NCBI GenBank assembly: GCA_035610365.1
Contig: CM069435.1
Coordinates: 60,881,389 to 60,945,388 of the forward strand
Source: Aquatica leii
Lineage: Eukaryota > Arthropoda > Insecta > Coleoptera > Lampyridae
DNA length: 64,000 nt
Direction: 5' to 3'
Part shown: one piece after another, positions 34,200 to 45,190 of the stretch
Layout: every line of letters begins with the position of its first letter
How positions within the stretch are numbered: position 1 is the stretch's first letter
Notes under the pieces: model-generated
The model's input: the letters and a program-made list of their open reading frames with translations, nothing else
What the model was told of the DNA's origin: nothing
Databases searched by the model: none
Position numbers and translations under genes: made by a program

Positions 34200-34448
34200 C
34201 TAGCTTAGTAGAGGAATGACGAAACTGTAGCATCGGTAATGGTCGCCACGAGTGATGCGAGTCGTTCGCTCGACAACCAGTAACCTGGTGAACACCGACG
34301 CCGAGCGTCTATCCGCGTCGTGTAGGATGTATAGCAGGCACGAAACGACGGCCAACAGCATGCAGCACGGCGCCGTGTAAGTTGCAGCTAGAACATGCCC
34401 GTGAGCACGGGAGCACTCGGAGAACCACGCGCCAAGCGCTGCAAACAT
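34200..34448 (-). CDS. GC-rich coding-like island, unknown membrane-type protein exon
   Basis: This 250 bp block is far richer in G and C than its surroundings. On the minus strand it is open for 82 codons from a Met (34448), with the hydrophobic run APCCMLLAVVSCLLYIL in the middle, flanked by HGHVLAATYT and HDADRRSASVFTR. A TTTGCAG acceptor-like site lies just after the Met codon, and CAG/GTTACT near 34282 could serve as a donor, so the real exon may be shorter (about 34285-34438). One transmembrane segment is likely. I do not recognise the protein and found no partner exon; it could also be a non-coding GC island. Confidence 0.35.
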   Translation of the reverse strand: MFAALGAWFSECSRAHGHVLAATYTAPCCMLLAVVSCLLYILHDADRRSASVFTRLLVVERTTRITRGDHYRCYSFVIPLLS

Positions 34449-34575
34449 TGCGACGGTAATGAATTATGAACCCCAAAAAACCCTTCAGAAAGAATAAACA
34501 TAACCTTAATACTTGAGTTGTTCCTTCGATGTTGTGTGGTTTAACCCAGTAACATGCTAAGCTAACAAACGGCAA

Positions 34576-36439
34576 CGCCCTTTTAGCAGTATTCAGTTTT
34601 TGGCCTGAGTTTGTCGGCCACAGTTTGGGAATGTGTGCCGTGTATTAATAGCTTTCCTAAGATAGCGTTAGCGACGCCAACATTAGCGGCTATACACGAT
34701 TGCGCCGTAGACGTCGCTGCTGTTTTTGATAACATCTAAATTAATCAAACTATCGTTTTTTAACTAAACATGCTTTACACACATGATTGTTATGTAAACA
34801 TACATATACAAAGCACTCGATAAATGCGGACAATAATTATGTTTTCAAAATATTTATTAATTAATTACTACTTGTACTTCAATTATAAAATATTCTTTGA
34901 ATATACCTTTTTTTAAGTGACAATTAAAATATCAGTTTAGGCAGTGTGGTGTACTCATTAAAAGCTCTGTCACAAAATTAGTTTCATTCCGGAAATACTC
35001 TCATAAGTCAAAACTACTAGACTGCATGGCAGCCACTTCCTCAAGTCTACGTGTTATGTATCGAAGGAATTTGTACTATAAGGAAAATATAGTTTCCAAC
35101 ATTCGATGTCAACAAACTGAACTAAAATTTTTCAATGTTCATAAAATTTCGAACTTTATCTTTGATTTATGTTTTACAGCACAATCTTTTTCTCTTGAAA
35201 CTTTTACCCGTCTTTTGCTTGTAATTTTTTATTGGTCGGATTCTGAAACACATTTTTCTAATTTTTATCTTTCTAACTAACTTAGTCTAAAGAAAATTTA
35301 TGAACAGTCGTTATCAACAAATGTTGCGTTTATTTGGAAATCGGATTTTCCTAAAATAAAGTTATTGGTAGTTCTGTCTCTTAATGTAATTATATATTTG
35401 GATTATAATAAAAGACAACGTTAGCTTTTCGATAATTTCAACAGTCTTTATTTGTTTAGAAATTTATAACTACTGAAAAATGGATTTTACTTGAGGAAAT
35501 AACAAATTGTGTCTAAAATCATATACGAAGGCTATTCCGCTATTATAATGTTTACGATCGGTTCTATATTTTATTATTCTGTTGATGCCATATTTTGGAT
35601 ACTTAAATTTATAAAATATTGCAATCATCCAAACTTATGATGAGTCTACTTTTATTTGTACAGATAATAGCTTTATCAGTATTATTACTTTTTATTTTCA
35701 GAATTATCTTACATTGTATTTCGTAAACCATGATAAGTGAATTATAAATACTTCTATTGAACACCGTTATTGTAATTGTATTCTTGTTATTTATTCGGCA
35801 ATTACTTTACAGAATAAGAATAATCTTTCTAATATGATTTAATAGACTTTTCAACGTTATTTTATTAATAGAATGTTTTCAATGGTTTAAATATGCTATA
35901 ATTCCCAATCAAGTTTCTCATTTTGCTTATTCTACTAATTAGATTAATTTGTTGCAATAAATAAGGTGGGTGACCTCGTATACGAATTGAAATGCGTGTA
36001 ATGATGCGTAGATTAACAATAAAAGTCCATTAAAAAGGGCGCGTTACATTTGATTTAAATATCTTTTTTACTGGTACTGTATCGCACGTTTTTTGACAGT
36101 TCTTGTTTTTAAAGCGTAAGTAATTTTAATTATTCATTGTTTTGATTTGTTAAGAATTTATAACCGACGTATATTATGTTTTCTGATTAGTCTTAGGAAC
36201 TTTGATTTTATCGCTGGTAAACAACCTGATCTAACACAATTTTTGAGACATTTATAATCTATTTTTCTGTGCCAACATAGTTTTGCACTAAACTAATATA
36301 TACGCCGAACACTGTTACTCAATAGTCGTTGACATTAATTTTTATTAATGTAAACAATTAACAAATAATGTTTGTAACTATTTTAACAATATCTTTTGTT
36401 GTATATTAATTTTAGTGTCATGTTTTTTTTTTGTTTTAG
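34576..36439. other. Non-coding stretch
   Basis: Nothing recognised apart from a GC-richer patch near 34660-34720 with GTTAGCGACG/ATTAGCGGC-like repeats. A 19 bp phrase at about 35338-35356, TGGAAATCGGATTTTCCTA, recurs at about 6904-6922. Confidence 0.4.
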
Positions 36440-36559
36440 TTAAAAACACTTAACTTCTTTGTCGTCCCCACTAACATATTAGCTCAACCTTACAACCAGC
36501 GTAAGAGTTTGCAATGTTATCCTGTGGCAGTTTTAGGCAAGAACCTTTTGTTGAAGCAA
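36440..36559 (+). CDS. Candidate internal exon (40 codons), host gene unknown
   Basis: A long T tract with TTTTAG acceptor ends at 36439 and a consensus GTAAGT donor starts at 36560. Between them one frame is open for exactly 40 codons (starts LKTLNFFVV, ends GKNLLLKQ), phase 0 at both ends. Base composition is clearly less AT-rich than the flanks. These are the marks of a real exon on the plus strand, but I do not recognise the protein and found no neighbour exon. If real, at least one more host gene crosses the 30-64 kb part of the window. Confidence 0.4.
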
Positions 36560-37859
36560 GTAAGTAAAATGTTCGTTTTATGAACATAAGTGCATTTGTA
36601 TGTTTACTTGATGCAGTTAGAAATTCAGTCTTGACGACTTTTTCTTATTATTCATCGCCATTTGCCACGAAACTGCCTACACGTGCTTTTGGAATTCTAC
36701 TTGCTCCTGTTTTGCATGTCAGTTAATTACATTCAATGTTTCAAGCCTTCATTATTAGAGGTGTGTATATTAGAAAGCATCTGACAACTAGAAAACCATT
36801 TAAACGTAATGATCCAAGGAATAAAGATTGATGAATAAAGCTATTTTAGTTCATACAATAACTTCAAACTTTAAAGCAGAATTAATTAGTAAGTAGCAAC
36901 GAAATATTTTTTGTAGTAGTTGTTTGATGGAACAAACATGCGTGTCATTATTTTAAACACTCCCTGGAATATTTATACATCTTATGCGTAATAGTAAACA
37001 TTACGAAAATATTTTCATCAAAGACTACACTTCAAATGTAGTCACACAGATTTTTTTCACTTTGAAATTAATTAATGGTCTCCATGTTATCTTTCATGTC
37101 TAACGGTTACTACACTATTCTATATCCAAACCGAGACTTTCTTTATATTTGACATGTTTTTTTCTCGAGTTTAATCTTTTTTATTTTGTCTGGATATGCA
37201 AATCAGACATATAATTGCTTTTTTCAACCACTGCCAAGTACAATACACGCAGTTGTCATTATTGAGCAATGCAGTTTTATGTTATTGTCAACACATTGTA
37301 CGAGGTGTTATCAATTAAAACATATCTTTAGTTCATAAAAAAATTTAAATCACTAAATTGTCAAAATAGATAAACAATTTAATTTCAAACGAACAGGAAA
37401 TAACAAAATTTTTATTGATTTATTAGAACAAATATTCATCTAACATAATTAAGTTAATCGATATTTTATTTTGTGAATATGAATTTTCTGGCTTTAGTTT
37501 TTGGCTTTTATTGCAGAAATACAAACGTTTTTGTTAATACAGCTGTTGTCATTTGTGATCGACATTTACATATTGGTAGTTAATTAACATTTATCTCTAT
37601 TTAATTAATCACCATTTGTTAAAATACATTGATAAAAAAACGCAAACAAAATGAGCCGACAGCATATTAAAATGGAAGAACAAAGAGAGAAAGAAGCTTG
37701 AATAGCAAAATAGAAAAGGACAAGAGGTAAACGTTTTAAACAAAAAAGTGGAAAATATACTAATGGAGTGAGAAAGAAACTGGCCGATAGCAGGAAAAAA
37801 CAACGAATAATTATTATTTAATTATTTAAGAAATGATTGTAGTCTAAATCATCTATAAG
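36560..37859. other. Non-coding stretch
   Basis: Intron-like AT-rich DNA; the latter part may hold the decayed 5' region of the Tigger-type element. Confidence 0.35.
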
Positions 37860-38640
37860 TTAAAGTAATCAAATCTTCAAAGTTGTTTGCAGATGATAAT
37901 GGAGTAACATTTTAAGAAAGTTATGTCATGAAAAAATTATCAGCGTAGTTGAAGCTGTGAATAAAGATTGAATAAATTACTGATTAAAAAATAAGTGGCT
38001 AAACATCATAGATGCGTTTTCTGACGATAACATCTTTAGTGCACACGAACCAAAATTGTTTTGAAATTAACGTCGAATACCAGATTAAAATTTAGAGATC
38101 AAAAATTTGTAGATGTAAAATGATTAAAAAAGTAAAGAATTGTGACAATTTACCAGGAACCAAAGAATGAAATTTGCTGGTTATTAAAAAGTCTGTGAAT
38201 CTAATATGCCTTAACAATGTGAAAAGTCATTCAGTGAACTATGCTGCTGAGCAAAAAGCACGAATGATTTTAAAAATCACTTATGCAAATAAAAGTTTGA
38301 GTTACATAAAAAAGCGAAATGTTTTATTACTCGTAGACAACTGTTCAGAGCAATTACATAACATAAACTACTTTCTGGTCAGAATATCGTCAAAAATTTA
38401 ACTAATGAATCAACGTGTTTTACTCAACCGGAATTTCATCACTGAACACTTTTTCTTTCTACTGTTGTGAATTGCATGGGCAATAACAAAAAACTAGGAA
38501 TAATCGTATTGTATTTTAATAAGTGATGAAAAAGTGTCTTCTGTGTTGTTTAGTTTATTTTAGAAACAAATGCACATAATCAACAATTATGGAACTGAGA
38601 AGCTTGTTAAACGACATGCAGTCTAAATCGAGTACTAAAT
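37860..38640 (+). pseudogene. pogo/Tigger-type transposase remnant
   Basis: Plus-strand text in several frames: DAFSDDNIFSAHEPKLF (the D-NIFNADET-LF block with the first catalytic Asp), a KFRDQKF-like segment, then LLVIKKSVNLICLNNVKS, NYAAEQKARMILKI and RNVLLLVDNCSEQLHNI (the LL-DNC-AH block with the second Asp). This is the DDE-1 domain order of pogo/Tigger/Jerky-type transposases. Many stops. The DNC-AH histidine is altered. N-terminal DNA-binding helix-turn-helix and inverted ends not recognised. Confidence 0.7.
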
Positions 38641-38709
38641 ATTATGAAAATTTATTCGCAACATTTTTAAAAATAAGATTATTTTTATATAACAAGCATA
38701 TATCTAGGT

Positions 38710-38940
38710 CAGTGGCGGCTGGTGCTTAACGCTACAACAGGGTCATTTCAATATTAAAACTTTCAAAGGGCATTCTTACTTAATAAAAAAGTAATGTTTA
38801 AAATAAATTTATCTATCTTTTGAACAAGCAAAATAAAACATTACATATTTGCAATTGTAAATTAGAATGATCTCGTTAATAATAAAACAATTTTTTCGAG
38901 GGTCATTGATCAAATGACCTTATGTCACAAGCCGCTACTG
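38710..38940. mobile_element. hAT-type MITE with 8 bp target duplication
   Basis: Ends are CAGTGGCGGCTGGTG and, on the other strand, CAGTAGCGGCTTGTG. They are flanked by ATCTAGGT (38702-38709) and ATTTAGGT (38941-38948), an 8 bp duplication with one change. Inside each end a GGTCATTT motif recurs, also inverted. 231 bp, no coding capacity. Confidence 0.85.
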
Positions 38941-39215
38941 ATTTAGGTGTTATTATAATTTTACATTAGCGCCAATAATACACACTCATTTTGAATCACA
39001 AATACTATTAATAAATTGTATGTAATGCTGAAAAACTTTAAAAGCCATAAAAGTTATAAAGTACATATATTAAGCTTTGGTTTTTAGAAAAAGCTTATAA
39101 TAACAGGACAAGAAGTATAAATAGTACGGTAATAAAGGTAATTATAACGTTTATCATTGCACCGCTACTCGGTTGCTTCTGGAGGCGCTGGAAGGTTAAA
39201 TTGAATAGCCTCATA

Positions 39216-40160
39216 CAGCGTTGCCAGATAGATGGTTTGTTAAAGCGCCTACACACTTCATAAATATCGCCCAAAATCGCACACAGTTCTATGCACTACT
39301 TCGACTTGATATTTATATTACACATTAATTGTATAATTATGTATAAACAATTATTGATAAAACATATTAATATATATCTCCAATTTTTGGAATAGAATAT
39401 TTAAAAAAAATGCGGAAAATTCAAGTTAAAATAATTTAATTTTGTAAACACACTTGAATAATACTAAAACTGATGAAAGTATGGTGTACAAAAAACTAAC
39501 ATGAATCATCATTAAAAAAATTTGTATATAAACAAATCGTTTCTTTAATCATCCCCTCATCATTTCGTGATGTGGAAGTTTCCGTTGAAGGTTTAGAGTA
39601 ATTGTACATATTGACCATATTCAAGCGTTTTTTTGGACTTCAGGTTTAACATTTTTGGGTTGGTAAAACTGATGAATTTTAAATCGCCCTCAAAAAATAA
39701 AAACTTTTATTGGTTGTCAACAACGACCTCTCTGATTGATGGGTCATAATGAATTCCAGTGATTTGTCAAATCGGGTTGGTAGCAAATATGGACAAAAAG
39801 ATTTTGTAATTCTTACAACACCTTTTATCAACCTGTAAATGAATCTTAATTACTAACAGAGCGGTATATAGCGGTGCAACAAACAATGAACAAACATTAC
39901 TAATAAAATGCGGTAATAAATGCATACATATAGAGCGCACTTCTAAGTATTACGTGTTGCATACGTTTAATAAAGAAACTAAAAACCTATTTAAGTATTT
40001 GCAAACGAAAAAAACATACACATCTACATAACGCCCAAATACCCACCAAATAAAATAGCAAATCGCCCAATTTGCGATAATCGCATTACTAAAAATTAGG
40101 TAGCAAATTACAATTTCATGTCGCCCAATTTGCGATTAATCGCCCAATCTGGCAACACTG
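39216..40160. mobile_element. hAT-type non-autonomous element with 8 bp target duplication
   Basis: Ends CAGCGTTGCCAGAT and, on the other strand, CAGTGTTGCCAGAT, flanked by GCCTCATA (39208-39215) and GCTTCATA (40161-40168), an 8 bp duplication with one change. ATCGCCCAATTTGCGAT-like motifs recur next to the right end and ATCGCCCAAAATCGC near the left end, as subterminal repeats. 945 bp with no transposase. Confidence 0.85.
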
Positions 40161-40168
40161 GCTTCATA

Positions 40169-40914
40169 GGCGGTTCAAACTTAGCGATACGCCAACTCGT
40201 AGCAAAAGTTTGTACTGCAGTTGCAATGCGCATACTCAGTTTGTTTTGTTATTATCACAACACTTCGAAATAAGCGTACTGAGAGTCGTTCTATTACAAA
40301 ACATAATTTTATTAAAACCGACAACTGAAGCAGTTTACAATAAGCAAACAACTTACATGCAAAATTAAATTCATGCTACTCAACGACTAATTGCGTTATT
40401 AAATGTCTAATTCAACTATGCTGAGTCTAAATCAAGTGAGTGTTGTTTTACAAAACGAAATGACTACGAAAACTACTAAGCCATAGTAAAACAACAAAAT
40501 TCAATATCTAACCTATATAGACACTAAATTTAGAATCACGCATATCAGTTATCTTTATATCTAATACTAGAAGACAGCTATTAAACTAAGAAAGAAGAGA
40601 TTATAAAGTATGTAAATTAAGATTTGGTTTTTGAGAAAAAACTTCTAAAAACAATAAAAAAAAGTATAAATGCTCCGACACACATAATATTCGCGATATC
40701 TTCTCTGCGATATAGTTACGTCACATACATATCTGTGTGAGCGATCCAGTATTTTGATAGTTTTCCGCAGAGCAGGTTTGCAGTAGTGTCTTGCGCTGGA
40801 TATAGTGTTTTGCAGATTTTTAGAAATGTTCTGCTTTTCTCTTCTGTAATCACGATTCATGTTTCTACCTTTTTCACTACATTTTTGTACAACTGGTATG
40901 AAGTGTTGTCGATA
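40169..40914. other. Non-coding stretch
   Basis: No recognised gene. A somewhat GC-richer block at 40670-40810 contains ATATCGC/GCGATAT pairs but no definable element. Confidence 0.35.
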
Positions 40915-41074
40915 GGTTGATCAGCTAATAAATATGGTGTATCGCGATTGGTAAATGTAGTAATTATTTGGTAAAAATTGTAAATAATTGGTCAAGATTT
41001 AGTAAATAGTAGTAAATATGTATTTGGTAAATATTAGTAAATATGGTGTACCAAATTGTAGTCAGTGATCAACC
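40915..41074. repeat. Short element-like unit with GGTTGATCA inverted ends and GTAAAT repeats
   Basis: The left end GGTTGATCA and the right end TGATCAACC are perfect 9 bp inverted repeats 160 bp apart. The inside is a degenerate run of TGGTAAATATTAGTAAATA-like units (at least five GGTAAAT or AGTAAAT copies). A small MITE or satellite-like patch; no target duplication seen. Confidence 0.4.
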
Positions 41075-41149
41075 CCTCGAGTGTTGTACAAATACGTGTA
41101 CTTTCTCACTGTTTATATCAATATTTTAGTTTCTTCTCTCATCTCGAAA

Positions 41150-42702
41150 AAATCCTTGTGTCTATTTGTATTTGTTTAAAGGCTGTGGAACTATACCAAT
41201 AGCATAGTAACAGGCCGTATGGTAACATCTTTCACTTGCTATAATTTGATTTCCGTCGCAAGTTTGAAATAGTTGTTTTTTGCGTATTACCACTCAGTAG
41301 TCAAACTGCTATGCCTGGTTTTGATATCTGTTCTGAATTCTTGATCTCAAGTATTTTCAAGTACATCGTTAGGATGATACGTGTCTAAGAGTTACACAGC
41401 TATCTGTTATATGTTCAATTATCTCTTGGATTACTCCATATCTTATACATCTGTCATAAATCTTTTCTTTCTTATCTGTACCTTTGATAATTTTTTATAG
41501 CTGCCAGCCGGTCTTGGATACCTATTGCAAAACCAGTAGTGTTGACGTTATTTTTATTGGTTTTGATTAAGGGATTAAGCGTTGTTATGCCTTTATTGTC
41601 TCATACATTGTACTTTTTGTTTTTTTATTCAAAAATTATTATTATTTTTAGTTCTTCTTTGTGTCGTGGCACGTCCAGTGACTGATTTTAGGTGGTGCAT
41701 TCTATATTCATTCATAGTTTGTATTTAGAGGCAATCATCTTCCAGAAATGTTTATCTTCATTTAATACTTCCAAAAGAGTATGTCAATTTTATTGTGGTT
41801 TATATCTTTTAATTGCATGCATCTTATATATTTGCAACTCTCACTCTATCAGATTATTAATTAACTATTTACCTAATTATGTATTAGTTGTTATGTAATC
41901 TCCTTGTTGCATTATCAATTCTTTTTGGAGGTCTATTGTTTTACATTATTCAATGCAAAAATCTATTATATTTATACTTATTTACGTCATCTATTTGTAA
42001 CAAAATTTGTATGCTAAGGTTTTTTGGAAGAGCAAAGCCATATTGAGATTTTTTAACGAGTCTGCTTGAAAGATTTATCTGGATCTTTCAAAATCTCTGG
42101 ATACTATTGTTTGTATTCTTTTAGAAATTGTTGTTGGCCATTGTTTTATTCGATGTTAAAGGACTAGTGTTTTTTGTATATTTTTTGAATTCGAATATTA
42201 CGTGGTATTGAATCAAACGCTTTTTAATGATAAAACACTGTCTTTTTAGAACGGGTTGTGCAACGATGATTTTATCTATTCTGGTCTGTGGCATCCTTTC
42301 TTCTCTTCCGTTATTATGTTTTGAAGGTTTATATATTTTATCTGTTATAGTTGGTATTATTAGTCTATGTACTGAATGTAAACATGTTAATGGACGATAT
42401 TTGGATACATCTAATATACTACCGTCTTTTGGTTCACTGTTTCATGCTAGTCTCTAAGTTGTTCCATATTTTTGACCAAAAATTTGTGGTTTCTTCTTTA
42501 GATGGTATTTTTTCAGTACGTAAGAGTTTTAAGCGTTCTCACAGTTTGCTTTGGTTCGTACTGAATTAATCATTTTCATTTTTTTGCGTAGTGTGTTATT
42601 TCTATTTTCGAAATTATTTTGAATACACAGCTGGTCGTATTGTAAAATAATCTAATGTAGTATATTGTCATCTGACTTTTACGTATTCTGATTGATTTCT
42701 TA
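41150..42702 (-). pseudogene. LINE remnant (reverse transcriptase to C-terminal region), cut by a later insertion
   Basis: On the minus strand from high to low coordinates: IPSKEETTNFWSKIWNN (about 42510-42450), then PKDGSILDVSKYRPLTCL (42435-42370), YKPSKHNNGREE- and KKRLIQYH/AFDSIPRNI-like text (about 42230-42170). Further down, IQEIIEHITDSCVTL and a VYL-RH-like remnant near 41480-41360 match the Cys/His region after RT. This order fits a beetle-type LINE related to R2-like families. Frames change often and the polymerase Asp-Asp block is not visible. The N-terminal side stops at 42702, where an inverted-repeat transposon begins. Confidence 0.6.
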
Positions 42703-44488
42703 TAGTATAGGAGCTAACAACGTTTTCGAGAGAGAATTTTAGGTCAGCTGATTTTTCGATATGTTGTCCTCCTTGCTCTTTCGGATAGACTCTGGGCTAT
42801 CTGGCTGGCCGTAGCGGTTGCGTTCATTAGTGCGCATCTTACCTGTACAGGTAATAATCCAAGATTTTGAAAACATTTTAAGAAACTTAATTTTCAATTT
42901 TGTGTCTTTAGATAGGTTTACCAAACATGTTTTTATTATTGCCAGACACTTTTATCATTGCTAATTATTTGCCAGACGCCATTTTTTTTTTTTTTATAAA
43001 AAATTCAAACTATTTTAGTATGTCTGTAATTTTAATAATATGTTATTTAAGTATACAAAAACCTAAAATTAATTTGCCAGACGTTAATTCGATTGCTAAA
43101 CCTAAATTAAAGTACAATGACACCAAGTTGCCTACACAAATAAATGAGACAGATGGATATCACAGACAGTGCTATACTAGTTTTACAGCGTTAATGGCAA
43201 AATACCGTGATTGATTATCAGAAACAGATTATGCCAGTAACTCCAGTCCACCTACAAGTTCAACCTCGCATGTGAGGTTGCTTCTTCAAATTCAAATAAT
43301 CCAGAAGATGTTGGTGAAAGTTTAAGTGATCCGAGCATATCAGGACATTCCAACAGTGAGATACTATCAGAAGATGCTGTTTCAAGTTTAGATAGTCAGA
43401 CAAGGTTAGATGTTGCTGCTTCCAGCTCCACTTGTAATTGCAAGTTGTAACGAAATTTCTGACACCAATATTGAAGATATTGAAACAGGTCGACAACTTA
43501 ATATTTGCTTTTTTTGTGATAAAGATCGTAAGCAGTATAAACGTAAACAACAAAATCTTCATTCCTCAAACGATGCAAAACTTTATGATAAAATTATTGA
43601 GTGGATGCAGAAACGAAATAATGAACAGTTATTACAGAAAATTAATAATTTTAAACCGACAGTTTTATAGGAATTTGTAGTTTTGTAATGATTTTCCATC
43701 TCCTTCTCAGCAATATATTCTGCAACTGTCTCTCTCTGAGTTGATGAGATTGTTCAACGTTTATGTACGTAATTTGATGCGAGAAATCCAATTTTAATAA
43801 TTAAAAAGTCGTCAGATGGTCCAGTTTGTTATAAACAATTTAATTTTTTTAATGCAATTTACTATAATCGATAGATGAAAATTAATTAAAAATTCAGATA
43901 GCTCATATCAAAATACGTAATTAATACCTGAATCATTTTTTGCGTATTGTTATTATTTTTCGAGTTATAGCGTGATAAACAAATATTATTTTTTTGCTGC
44001 AGTTGAATTAGTCTAGGCTGCGTGCGCACCGCCGACACGCTAAAAACATGTTGAAAATATGACTATTTGTCGTTCTTATTCAAGGTTTAGCAATCGAATT
44101 AACGTCTGGCAAATTAATTTTAGGTTTTTGTATACTTAAATAACATAATATTAAAATTACTTACATACTAAAATAGTTTGAATTTTTTATTAAAAAAAAA
44201 AAAAAAAATTGCGTCTGGCAAATAATTAGCAATGGTAAAAGTGTCTGGCAATAATAAAAACATGTTTGGTAAACCTATCTAAACACAAAAAATTGAAAAT
44301 TAGGCTTCTTAAAATGTTTTCAAAATCTTGGATTATTACCTGTACAGGTAGGATGCGCACTAATGAACGCAACCGCTACCGCTAGCCAGATAGCCCAGGG
44401 TCTATCCAAAACGGCAAGAAGGACAATCTATCAAAAAATCAGCCGACCTGAAATTCTTGTTTTTCCGACGTTGCTAGCTCCCGTACTA
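42703..44488. mobile_element. DNA transposon with about 400 bp terminal inverted repeats
   Basis: The left arm (42703 to about 43105) and right arm (about 44090-44488) are inverted copies, nearly identical over the block 42815-42990, which includes TGCGTTCATTAGTGCGCATC, ATCCAAGATTTTGAAAACAT and TTACCAAACATGTTTTTATT. Outer ends read TAGTATAGGAGCTAACAACG and TAGTACGGGAGCTAGCAACG. TTA precedes the left end (42700-42702) and follows the right end (44489-44491), a probable 3 bp duplication; TA with a two-base-shorter end is an alternative. The middle encodes a short Cys-rich protein remnant, no recognised transposase. It has inserted into a LINE. Confidence 0.85.
43081..43670 (+). pseudogene. Cys-rich protein remnant inside the 42.7-44.5 kb transposon
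   Basis: The plus strand reads KLKYNDTKLPTQINETDGYHRQCY then TSFTALMAKYRD and a stop (43214). After acidic Ser-rich text in mixed frames it continues RQLNICFFCDKDRKQYKRK and IIEWMQKRNNEQLLQKI to a TAG (43670). GYHRQCY with the later CFFC suggests zinc-binding segments, as in poorly described invertebrate transposon proteins with H-x-x-CY and C-x2-C motifs. The frame begins within the left inverted arm. Catalytic residues are not evident; function unknown. Confidence 0.5.
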
Positions 44489-45190
44489 TTAAATTGTCTT
44501 AGTTTTTCTAGTATTAATATTCATGCTTGTTATTTATTTCAGTATTATTTTGATTGGTGAGTGATTGAAGTCGTTATTATTTGGTTTTATAGCGTAGTTT
44601 AGAAAGTAAGTTACAGTTAGTTTTGTTATATAATCTTAAAACGATGGGTCTAATCCGATTAATGTAGCAGTATTAAATTTTCTATTTATCGTTCTTCTTT
44701 ATTTTTTTTGTTGCGTTTGATTGATGTTAATTTCAATAGATTTATACACCTGGTTGGTCTTGTTTTGTTGTTTTATCTGGTGTTACTATTATAAGTACTT
44801 CTTTAACATCTTGTTTAATTCTATTAATATCAGCATCTGAAAGCAGCTTTTTTTTGCAACAACTGTTCTTTGACGGCCAGGTGTATGTAGTGACATTTAC
44901 CACTCTGAAGACGCAAGCTGCAATGTCTTGCGAAACGTCAGTTTGTTTGGGTTCACAAACGACAATACGCCAAGTTCTACTTCTTGTTTTGGTTCTCAAG
45001 GAGAGACTAGGACCAAGCCTAAGTCTGAGTGTTTAACTACGACGCAGTCTAAGCCGAAAGTCGCTTATAATCATGAACATAACAACCGCGAAAGCTTAAG
45101 ATTTTATAGGTCAGATATATTTTGTTCATTTATTCTGGTACCAGAACGGAAAACTTGTATGACCATGTTTTGTCTCTATTTGTTGTAGTT
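44489..45190 (-). other. Possible 5' side of the interrupted LINE, unproven
   Basis: The block 44740-45060 is less AT-rich than its surroundings and open on the minus strand for 85 codons (44999-44742), with DVSQDIAACVFRVV and LLSDADINRIKQDVKEVL. I do not recognise it. It lies directly across the inserted transposon from the LINE remnant and in the orientation expected for the LINE's upstream part, so it may be its 5' region; this is inference only. Confidence 0.3.

Noticed and set aside
41692-41898. Plus-strand 68-codon open frame
   Set aside because: Hydrophobic AT-rich frame opposite the decayed LINE; no independent support.
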